Program-made: the position numbers and the translations under genes
Notes under the pieces: model-generated
Database searches by the model: none
What the model was told of the DNA's origin: nothing
The model's input: only the letters and a program-made list of their open reading frames with translations
Shown here: positions 1 to 5,621 of the stretch, one piece after another
How positions within the stretch are numbered: position 1 is the stretch's first letter
Layout of the letters: each line of letters opens with the position of its first letter
DNA from: JANMZR01 sp031383555
GTDB taxonomy: Bacteria > Bacteroidota > Bacteroidia > Cytophagales > Spirosomataceae
Assembly: GCA_031383555.1 (NCBI GenBank)
Contig: JANMZR010000251.1
Coordinates: 1 to 14,171, forward strand
Length of the DNA stretch: 14,171 bases
Direction of reading: 5' to 3'

Positions 1-324
1 CAAGGCTTAATTAAAGAATTTTGGTCAGATGTACGTATACCTGGCGAAGTCAACGATTTGAACTCAGAACTTGAAAAGGCGGGTCGTGTTGCTGATTTTC
101 TGGAATTAGGCGAATTAATGTGTGTTGATGCCTTGAATCGAAATGAATCTTGCGGTGGGCATTTCCGAGAGGAGTACCAAACTGAAGACGGTGAAGCCTT
201 ACGTGATGACGAGAATTTTGCCTTCGTATCGGCTTGGGAGTATAAAGCACCCTCTAAATTTGAATTGCACAAAGAGGAATTGGTATATGAAAATATAAAA
301 ATTGCGCAACGATCTTATAAATAG
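1..324 (+). CDS. sdhA: Succinate dehydrogenase / fumarate reductase flavoprotein subunit, C-terminal end (partial)
   Basis: The open frame enters from the left edge in frame 1 and ends at TAG 322-324, so only the last 107 residues are visible. They match the C-terminal domain of the Bacteroidota SdhA flavoprotein: a run GEVNDLNSELEKAGRVADFL, then LGELMCVDALNRNESCGGHFREE with the conserved arginine and histidine of the capping region, and a terminal FAFVSAWEYK. SdhA carries covalently bound FAD and oxidises succinate to fumarate at the cytoplasmic face of the membrane, passing electrons to SdhB. sdhB follows after an 89 bp gap on the same strand, with no terminator between them, so the two are very likely cotranscribed. 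The start of the gene and the cytochrome b subunit lie outside the window. The family assignment is firm; succinate dehydrogenase is preferred over fumarate reductase only by the usual Bacteroidota annotation. Confidence 0.93.
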   Translation, partial: QGLIKEFWSDVRIPGEVNDLNSELEKAGRVADFLELGELMCVDALNRNESCGGHFREEYQTEDGEALRDDENFAFVSAWEYKAPSKFELHKEELVYENIKIAQRSYK

Positions 325-413
325 ATAGTAGATCTTAGATATTAGAAAAAAGAGAATAGATATTGGTTTCGAATAATAAATCGTAAATCCAAAATTCAAA
401 ATCGTAAATAAAA

Positions 414-1172
414 ATGGAAGGAAATATGAATTTGACGCTTAAGGTTTGGCGCCAAAAAAATGCAATTACTGCAGGTCGTTTTGAAACTTATCAGGTGGCT
501 AACATTTCGGAAGACATGTCTTTTTTGGAAATGATCGACGTTTTAAACGAAAAATTAATTTCAGAAGGTCACGTACCTATCGCTTTTGATCACGATTGCC
601 GTGAAGGTATTTGTGGCATGTGCTCGATGTATATTAACGGGCGCCCACATGGGCCCAATAAAGGTGTTACAACTTGCCAGTTACATATGCGCTCCTTCAA
701 ATCAGGCGATACCATTACTGTGGAACCTTGGCGAGCTGGAGCATTTCCAATCATTAAAGACCTGACTGTCAATCGTTCAGCTTTTGACAGAATTATAGCA
801 GCAGGAGGTTTTATTTCTGTGAATACTGGTAACGCTCAAGATGCCAATTCACTTCCTATTCCAAAAGCTGATGCAGATGAAGCATTTGCCGCTGCCGCTT
901 GTATCGGTTGTGGAGCTTGTGTTGCAGCTTGTAAAAACGCCTCAGCTATGTTGTTTACTTCGGCTAAAGTTTCACAATTATCACTTTTACCTCAAGGCCA
1001 ACCTGAGCGATTGAGCCGTGTTGAAAAAATGGTTGCCCAAATGGATGAAGAAGGTTTCGGCGCCTGTACCAATACAGGAGCCTGCTTTGCTTCATGCCCA
1101 AAAGAAATTTCTCTAGAATATATCGCAAGATTAAATCGTGAATATTATTCGGCTAGTTTAAGTTCGAAGTAA
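414..1172 (+). CDS. sdhB: Succinate dehydrogenase / fumarate reductase iron-sulfur subunit
   Basis: This is the electron-transfer subunit of respiratory complex II. It moves electrons from the SdhA flavin through three Fe-S clusters to quinone at the membrane subunit. All eleven cluster cysteines are visible in the 252-residue reading. Cys62, Cys67, Cys70 and Cys88 hold the 2Fe-2S centre (motif DCREGICGMC). Cys163, Cys166, Cys169 and Cys228 hold the 4Fe-4S centre, and Cys173, Cys218 and Cys224 the 3Fe-4S centre, the spacing known for E. coli SdhB. Length is normal for the family. Two starts are possible: ATG 414 and ATG 426. The second gives MNLTLKVWRQKN, which resembles the usual N-terminus of Bacteroidota homologues and has GGAAGG just upstream, so 426 may be the real start. 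A strong terminator follows 26 bp after the stop. Confidence 0.97.
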   Translation: MEGNMNLTLKVWRQKNAITAGRFETYQVANISEDMSFLEMIDVLNEKLISEGHVPIAFDHDCREGICGMCSMYINGRPHGPNKGVTTCQLHMRSFKSGDTITVEPWRAGAFPIIKDLTVNRSAFDRIIAAGGFISVNTGNAQDANSLPIPKADADEAFAAAACIGCGACVAACKNASAMLFTSAKVSQLSLLPQGQPERLSRVEKMVAQMDEEGFGACTNTGACFASCPKEISLEYIARLNREYYSASLSSK

Positions 1173-1198
1173 TTAATAGTTTTTTGATTAGTAATTGT

Positions 1199-1230
1199 CC
1201 AGCCTATTAAAATAGGTTGGATTTTTTTTT
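1199..1230 (+). terminator. Rho-independent terminator of the sdhAB unit
   Basis: A 9 bp stem (CCAGCCTAT 1199-1207 with ATAGGTTGG 1212-1220, one G-U pair) closes a TAAA loop and is followed by nine T residues at 1222-1230. It lies 26 bp after the sdhB stop, which marks sdhB as the last gene of the operon. Confidence 0.9.
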
Positions 1231-1346
1231 GAAAAGTTCGATATTTTTTTTAAATAATGAATAAGAATCTAAGAATTAATTTTGAAAAAATCTCGGATTG
1301 GCTTTGACTTGAATAATTAATTATTGTTTTTGATTATATTTTTTTA

Positions 1347-1390
1347 CCTATGAAAATAAAATACACAACTCTGAAACAGAGCTGTGTATT
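1347..1390 (-). terminator. Rho-independent terminator behind the SusD remnant
   Basis: A 14 bp stem (1360-1373 with 1377-1390) closes an AAA loop. Read on the minus strand, the one imperfect position becomes a G-U pair, and the stem runs into TTTTATTTTC. The polarity shows it belongs to the minus-strand unit ending at 1411, so a working terminator survives behind a dead gene. Confidence 0.8.
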
Positions 1391-1410
1391 AACCAACCTT
1401 ATTTATTTAA

Positions 1411-2048
1411 CTAAAATTTATCCCAAAACAATTTAGTACCTACCTTATCGCCACCAACAGCTGCTTCTACGGCAGTATAACTTTTGGTATTTAGGTTTTG
1501 CTTATCGATAGGATAGGTAAGGCGAATGGGAATATCGGCATATACTTTCCTTCAGGCATATTAAGCCTTGGGAAGTCAAAACGGCGCCACTCGGTCCAAG
1601 CTTCAAAGCCACGGTTGTAAAGTGCTATCCATTTTTGTGTGCCAATTTTTTCTTTAAAATTACCATGTGCTTTGGTATAATATACGGCATCAGTTGCTAA
1701 ATAATCTGCGGCGCCATGTGCGCCCCAACTTTCAAATGAGGCTTCAATTGCCTTATTATAATGTTCTTTGGCAGTATCACCTACATTAAAGCCTCTTTCA
1801 ACTGCTTCTGCCAAAAGGAATTCTACTTCAGAATAATCCAGTAAAAGTACCGCATTAGCGGGGTCAGTAACACTTTCGCTTGGCTTTGAAAACGTGGAAA
1901 AATTGCTACTTTGTGTTTAAGTACCACCCGAATAGCCATCAACAGCATCTTTAGTGAGATAATGCTCAATTCGTGGGTCATGTAATTCTGCCATTTTATC
2001 AACTAAAGTATTGGCAATTACAAAGTCTTTATGGCCTGACTGTATTTT
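1411..2048 (-). pseudogene. SusD/RagB family outer-membrane nutrient-binding protein, decayed 3' remnant
   Basis: SusD proteins are surface lipoproteins that pair with a SusC TonB-dependent transporter to bind and import glycans or peptides. Only the C-terminal part is left, about 210 codons of the roughly 480-520 normal for the family. Recognisable blocks in order are DFVIANTLVDKM, HDPRIEHYLTKDAVDGY, SSNFSTFSKPSESV, LLLDYSEVEFLLAEAVERGF, KIGTQKWIALYNRGFEAWTE and, in a shifted frame, ADIPIRLTYPID to GTKLFWDKF ending at TAG 1411-1413. Two lesions are visible. An in-frame TAA at 1917-1919 lies after DGYSGGT, where a Tyr codon would fit. A single-base loss near 1540-1550 (GGAAAGTAT, probably once GGAAAAGTAT) changes frame between PEGK and YADIP. 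The N-terminus, signal peptide and susC partner are absent; a lipoprotein gene abuts the remnant instead. The lesions could in part be assembly errors, but the missing 5' half cannot be explained that way. Confidence 0.88.
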
Positions 2049-2993
2049 TTATTTACAATCACTTAAATTAAAAGTGGCTTTTGAAATCACTTTATTTGTT
2101 GCTTTATCCATTACTTCAACTACTATAGGGTAGCCATCTTCAGTATATTGGTATTTGTATTCCAACTCTGCCATCCCAACACTACTTGTAATTTTCTCTA
2201 AAGTGGCATTGCCATTAGCACCCACAGAATTTAATGCCACGGTAGTTAAATAATCCACAGTACTATTGCGATGAATATCGAACGGCCAACCATTATTAAG
2301 GCTGGTATAACTTTTTTTGTCGTCATAGCCCGACAGTTCGTGATTTATAATTGCACCTGATTTGCGGGTAATTTTATAGCTGGTTATATTGCCATTTTTA
2401 TCACGAATGATGTCGTTGGTATCACCTTCTGAGTCCACAATTTTAATTACTTTTTTGCTGACATCTGATCCAACTATCAAGGAATAATACAACCGATTGT
2501 TTTTTGCTAAAACTGATATTTTAGTTAAAATTTCATTAGTATAAGCATAAATTTCACCACCTACATTTGCAAAAACGGGCGTTGAAAATGATGTATTTAT
2601 GAGTACGCCCTATTCGTACCTACAAGTAATGAGGTATTCAGTAATATTTTCTACTTTGGTGGGTAATATTACTTTGCTGGTTGCTATAAAGCCATCACTT
2701 GTAAATGTGTTGGCTATTTTTGTGCCATCAGCCATAATTTCATCCACAATTCGGCAACCAGTGTATTCGGTTGGTTTTGTTATGATTGAATCAGGTATAA
2801 CCACTACCGGAGCAGGAGAATCAGCTTTTTTGCAAGAAATCGCCACAAATAAAGCACAAACAAACAGCAGATATATAAATTGGCGATTCCGACTTGGCGT
2901 CCCCATTAACCTTAAAAAACAATTATATGGGCATGAAATTAATATTGCAAAAAGTAAAATAGTCGTTGAAAGTTGTTTTAGATTTTTCATCAT
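2049..2993 (-). pseudogene. Exported lipoprotein gene interrupted by an in-frame TAG
   Basis: One frame runs from ATG 2993 (or ATG 2990) to TAA 2049-2051, about 315 codons, broken only by TAG at 2610-2612. The part before the stop has 127 residues; the part after it (GVLINTSF... to NLSDCK) has about 186 codons and no good start of its own. The N-terminus is odd. It has a first lipoprotein-like signal (MKNLKQLSTTILLFAILISC) and, 30 residues in, a second one starting MGTPSRNRQFIYLL and ending at lipobox FVAISC followed by KKADSPAP. The second cysteine is the likelier lipidation site. The rest is beta-rich and resembles Bacteroidota surface lipoproteins with YD-like text (ELEYKYQYTEDGYPIVVEV), but no family is recognised with confidence. 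It sits behind the third operator copy (3048-3100). Either this is a pseudogene, or the TAG is a sequencing error and the gene is whole. Confidence 0.7.
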
Positions 2994-3047
2994 TGAAATT
3001 TTATTTTGTTTAAAACTTTCAAAGTTTTTGTTTTTGAATTACTTCTT

Positions 3048-3100
3048 CAAAGTTCAATTAGAATTTGATGTTATAAAATAATCAATTTTGATGATATTTG
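3048..3100 (-). promoter_or_regulatory. Palindromic operator plus -7 box, copy 1 (upstream of the broken lipoprotein gene)
   Basis: On the minus strand the 20-base element CAAATATCATCAAAATTGAT (3100-3081) is followed by exactly 28 bases and then CTTTG (3052-3048). The -7 box reads GAACTTTG, 7 of 8 against TAnnTTTG. The palindrome ATCATCAA-AA-TTGATGAT (3078-3095) has one mismatch in this copy. Its centre is 31.5 bp from the first base of the -7 box, the same as in the two other copies. The gene start at 2993 lies about 50 bp past the expected transcription start. Confidence 0.75.
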
Positions 3101-3142
3101 GGCATAAAAAAAGCCATTCAGGTTGAGTGAATGGTCTTTTTT
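3078..3142. repeat. Duplicated terminator-operator block, copy A
   Basis: This 65 bp stretch and 4020-4081 share the same order of parts and nearly the same sequence: palindrome, ATTTGGG[C/T]ATAAAAAA, stem GCCATTCA, loop, TGAATGG[C/T], T-run. The third operator copy (5552-5574) lacks the terminator part, so the similarity of these two reflects a block duplication as well as a conserved binding site. Confidence 0.75.
3106..3142 (-). terminator. Terminator of the upstream lipoprotein gene
   Basis: The stem GCCATTCA (3113-3120) pairs with TGAATGGT (3128-3135) around a 7-base loop. Seven A residues (3106-3112) form the U-run on the minus transcript; a T6 run on the other side makes it possibly bidirectional. 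It lies 57 bp behind the stop of the lipoprotein gene at 3199. Confidence 0.8.
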
Positions 3143-3198
3143 AAAAGTTGAATTAATGACAATAAGAAAAACTTTTTAAAGATTATTTTTTGAATTTG

Positions 3199-3957
3199 TC
3201 ACAACACATTTATATGCCAAGTAATACCAGAATGGAATTTAACAGTGGTCATATCACCCGCCAAATGAATGGTATGTTGGCCAACTGGTAGTTTTAATAA
3301 AAGAGCATAAAAATCAGCCTGGCCATGAGCCTCTTGGCTTAATGGGATGCACCCATAGCTGTTGTATTGGTTATAATCGGTATGCACATAGTCTATGAAA
3401 GGATCAGTTTGCACCCTATATTTGGAAAAATCATCCACTAACGGATTACCATCAATGGTAGCTATCAGGTTTTTAGCACCGTTGTTGTACCTAAGTCCAA
3501 ATTTGCTAATTATCTGCTGGATGGCGTTTTCGTTGCTAATCTTATTTCCTTTACAATTACTATCATTAATAAACTCCGCTGCCATACCACCTAATACTGG
3601 AAAAAATATAGGCATATTGGCTGGTATGCTGATACTTCGCTCAGTTTCGCCACCACTATTACTTGGCAATATCATAACATCAACCAGAGGCTGATTATTG
3701 GCATGGAAGCTACCATCAGTGGCAGCAAATGGATCCATTGACATCGGGTTTGACAAAGTCCATATCCAGGTTTCTTTAAGTAAACTTTTGTATGTATGGC
3801 CATTAACTGAGCCATCGAGTGGTATTACTTCCACACAAGCTATATTTAGGCGAGCATTTGAGTGTTTTTTTGTTTGTGGAACAGCGTTTTGCTTTTCGCA
3901 AGAAACTGTAATGATAGCCGAAGCTATGAATGCGAGAAAAATGGTTGTTTTTTTCAT
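3199..3957 (-). CDS. Exported lipoprotein of unknown function
   Basis: The protein has 252 residues from ATG 3957. An ATG at 4002 in the same frame lies upstream of the expected transcription start near 3983, so it is not used. The N-terminus MKKTTIFLAFIASAIITVSC is a type II signal peptide with Cys20 as the lipidation site, placing the protein in the outer or inner membrane facing the periplasm or surface. The mature part is soluble and has no further membrane segment. Two stretches recall a widespread group of uncharacterised secreted bacterial proteins: a WxWTLSNP block near residue 65, then TERSISIPANMPIFFPVLGG (in that group the segment reads like VPAGKALFFPI), and a terminal LPVGQHTIHLAGD...ITWHINV. 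That group has no known function, and the match is from memory of motif style only. It has its own operator-promoter (3990-4042) and terminator, so it is a single-gene unit probably controlled by the adjacent response regulator. Confidence 0.85.
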   Translation of the reverse strand: MKKTTIFLAFIASAIITVSCEKQNAVPQTKKHSNARLNIACVEVIPLDGSVNGHTYKSLLKETWIWTLSNPMSMDPFAATDGSFHANNQPLVDVMILPSNSGGETERSISIPANMPIFFPVLGGMAAEFINDSNCKGNKISNENAIQQIISKFGLRYNNGAKNLIATIDGNPLVDDFSKYRVQTDPFIDYVHTDYNQYNSYGCIPLSQEAHGQADFYALLLKLPVGQHTIHLAGDMTTVKFHSGITWHINVL

Positions 3958-3989
3958 GTGTGAAAATTGTTTTATGTTAATTAATGGTA

Positions 3990-4042
3990 CAAAGTTGTGC
4001 AAAATAGAATAGCCAAAACATCATCAATTTTGATGATATTTG
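3990..4042 (-). promoter_or_regulatory. Palindromic operator plus -7 box, copy 2 (upstream of the intact lipoprotein gene)
   Basis: On the minus strand the 20-base element (4042-4023) is identical to the other copies. The palindrome ATCATCAA-AA-TTGATGAT (4020-4037) is perfect. After exactly 28 bases comes CTTTG; the -7 box is CAACTTTG (3990-3997), 7 of 8 against TAnnTTTG. The palindrome centre would lie near -44. The start codon at 3957 is about 26 bp past the predicted transcription start. Confidence 0.78.
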
Positions 4043-4081
4043 GGTATAAAAAAGCCATTCAGGTAGGTGAATGGCTTTTTT
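4020..4081. repeat. Duplicated terminator-operator block, copy B
   Basis: This is the partner of 3078-3142. It differs by a few substitutions and small indels in the loop and A-run. It joins the terminator of the membrane-protein gene to the operator of the next lipoprotein gene. Confidence 0.75.
4048..4081 (-). terminator. Terminator of the response regulator / membrane protein unit
   Basis: A perfect 14 bp inverted repeat, including the A-run and T-run (4048-4061 with 4068-4081), has GCCATTCA/TGAATGGC as its core and a 6-base loop. It lies 20 bp past the stop of the minus-strand gene at 4101. The sequence is symmetric enough to work in both directions. Confidence 0.88.
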
Positions 4082-4100
4082 ATAAAGATGAATTGTAAAA

Positions 4101-4751
4101 TTATTTTCGGATAAGTGAAACTCCTTTTATGAAAAATAGAAGGTAAAAGATATTAAGAGAATCTGCCAAGATATTTATAATAAAACGGTACTTTTGAATT
4201 CCCAATTCAATTTTAAAAAGTGTTGAATATAAATAAAGGAAAAATGTTAAATAGGAAAGCAAAATGCCTAATACAAACCAAAAATCAGGTCTATGTCTTA
4301 TGTTATTATCTTCTCTCTCTTTAAAAATTAATCTAAAACTCAAAGTTGAAAGTAGAATTAAATAAATATTTTGAATAAACAAGCCAGTTAAATTCAAACT
4401 ATGTTGAGGCCAAATGACGTTGCAAATACCATAAATTACAAACATGACCGATAGAATATTTATTACGAATCCTATTTTTGGCTTATTAATTACTCCCTTC
4501 AAATACATACCTAAAAGCACAAAATCAGTAGGTAAAAAAAGATAATTAAAATAGTGTTCGAGTTCTTTGGATTTTAAACCATAATTCAAAAATAACACCA
4601 CGATAAAGTAAAAAATTAAGGCCAAAATAAACCAAATAAAATACCGATAATGGCCTTTCCAAAACCATCGCTTTTGCATAGCAAAATAATATAACAATAA
4701 TAATACTGGTAATTGTAAAAAACGAATGACTTGATTGATGGTTTGTAACAT
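4101..4751 (-). CDS. Seven-helix integral membrane protein of unknown function
   Basis: The protein has 216 residues from ATG 4749-4751. Hydrophobic segments fall at about 8-24, 36-56, 68-84, 92-113, 122-142, 155-176 and 188-208, giving seven probable transmembrane helices with short basic loops (KRWFWKGHYR, KEREDNNIRHRP). No catalytic or ligand-binding motif is seen and no domain is recognised. Small seven-helix proteins of this kind are often found beside sensor kinase genes in Bacteroidota, and some kinases carry a similar region as their sensor part, but that link is inference here. The gene follows the response regulator gene after 109 bp on the same strand with no clear terminator between them, and a strong terminator follows it. 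It is therefore probably cotranscribed from the autoregulated promoter at 5522-5574 and may act as an accessory sensor or an output of the system. Confidence 0.8.
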   Translation of the reverse strand: MLQTINQVIRFLQLPVLLLLYYFAMQKRWFWKGHYRYFIWFILALIFYFIVVLFLNYGLKSKELEHYFNYLFLPTDFVLLGMYLKGVINKPKIGFVINILSVMFVIYGICNVIWPQHSLNLTGLFIQNIYLILLSTLSFRLIFKEREDNNIRHRPDFWFVLGILLSYLTFFLYLYSTLFKIELGIQKYRFIINILADSLNIFYLLFFIKGVSLIRK

Positions 4752-4860
4752 TTTGGGGCTTAATTAAGGTTTAGAGAAATACTTTTGAGGTTTAATAATA
4801 AATAATAAAAAGCAAAAAATATTAAAACTAAAATTAAACCTTTTTCATGACCAAAAAAAA

Positions 4861-5499
4861 TTACTCCACCAATCTCAACCTAAGTGCCTTGACCACCGCC
4901 TCAGGGGCGGAGTTTACGTGCAGCTTTTCGTAGATGTGGCGGATATGTGTACAAATTGTTGTTACTGATACAAATAGGTCGGTGGCAATCATTTTATAGC
5001 TTTGGCCTTCTACCATTTTTTGTAATATTTCTTTCTCACGCTTGGTGAGTTCAATGTAATTTTCTTTTTTATTATCAAATTGTAAGGCAAACATATTCAT
5101 CACTTTAGCCGCAATGGCTGGCGTTAGGTGCGAGCCGCCAGCATACACTTCTTTGATGGCCTGCACATAGCTTTCGGGCTTTGGGCTTTTGAGTATGTAG
5201 CCGTTGGCACCCCCACAAATGGCAGCAAACACTTTATCGTCATCATCAAAAACGGTTTGCATAAGCACTCGCACATGAGGGAATTTTGATTTCACTAAAA
5301 CCAAAGCCTCCAGCCCCGACTGATTGGGCATTTGAATATCCATAAGCACCACGTCCGGCTCATATTTTTTGATTAGTTTCAGGGCGTCAGTGGGGTCGTT
5401 ATAGGCACCCACCATGTATATTTCGTCGCTATCGGCCAAATACATGGATAGGCTTTCCCTAAAATTTTTATTGTCCTCAAACATCAGCACCCTTATCAT
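4861..5499 (-). CDS. Two-component response regulator, NarL/FixJ (LuxR-type HTH) family
   Basis: This is a 212-residue cytoplasmic transcription factor. Residues 1-120 form a receiver domain with acidic pocket Glu8/Asp9, phospho-acceptor Asp54 (VVLMDIQMP), Thr82 and Lys104 (YILKSPKP). Residues 150-210 form a LuxR-type helix-turn-helix with the signature LTKREKEILQKMVEGQSYKMIA and the recognition helix VSVTTICTHIRHIYEKLHV. Regulators of this family dimerise on phosphorylation and bind inverted repeats. A histidine kinase of the matching HisKA_3 type lies directly upstream on the same strand, so the two are a cognate pair. A 123 bp gap separates them; it contains a perfect palindrome and a TAGCTTTG -7 box about 23-30 bp before the start codon. 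The same arrangement occurs before two nearby lipoprotein genes, which suggests autoregulation and a small local regulon. Length is normal and nothing is missing. Confidence 0.96.
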   Translation of the reverse strand: MIRVLMFEDNKNFRESLSMYLADSDEIYMVGAYNDPTDALKLIKKYEPDVVLMDIQMPNQSGLEALVLVKSKFPHVRVLMQTVFDDDDKVFAAICGGANGYILKSPKPESYVQAIKEVYAGGSHLTPAIAAKVMNMFALQFDNKKENYIELTKREKEILQKMVEGQSYKMIATDLFVSVTTICTHIRHIYEKLHVNSAPEAVVKALRLRLVE

Positions 5500-5521
5500 T
5501 TTCTTTATTTTAATTCAGTAT

Positions 5522-5574
5522 CAAAGCTAATATTGCTTTATTAGAAAAAACATCATCAATTTTGATGATATTTG
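5522..5574 (-). promoter_or_regulatory. Palindromic operator plus -7 box, copy 3 (upstream of the response regulator)
   Basis: On the minus strand the shared 20-base element (5574-5555) is followed by 28 bases and CTTTG. The -7 box TAGCTTTG (5522-5529) is a perfect match to TAnnTTTG. The palindrome (5552-5569) is perfect, and its centre would lie near -44 for a start about 7 bases past the -7 box. The location between kinase and regulator genes means the regulator has its own promoter and need not depend on read-through from the kinase gene. Confidence 0.8.
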
Positions 5575-5621
5575 AATTTTCGTCCAACTTTAAGAGGAAG
5601 GCAAGTCGATGGATGTTTCCA

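Noticed and set aside
378..409. Direct repeat of AAATCGTAAAT (378-388 and 399-409) before sdhB
   Set aside because: It is short, of low complexity and lies in an AT-rich gap inside an operon; there is nothing to show a function.
1360..1390. Inverted repeat considered as the end of an insertion sequence
   Set aside because: The arms are separated by only three bases and followed by a U-run on the minus strand, which is a terminator shape. No transposase or target duplication is seen.
1545..2993. Alternative genetic code or stop-codon recoding to explain the in-frame TAG and TAA
   Set aside because: Other genes in the window end at TAA, TAG and TGA with terminators right behind them, and the SusD remnant also has a frameshift and lacks its 5' half. 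Decay explains all lesions.
2599..4012. Plus-strand open frames at 2599-3081, 3395-3694 and 3698-4012
   Set aside because: They lie opposite lipoprotein frames that have signal peptides, promoters and terminators. Their own products are low-complexity or hydrophobic mixtures with no domain and no promoter.
4788..4839. Inverted repeat AGGTTTAAT / ATTAAACCT between the regulator and membrane-protein genes
   Set aside because: The arms are about 35-40 bases apart, AT-rich and without a following U-run, so it is not convincing as a terminator; chance is likely in such a sequence.
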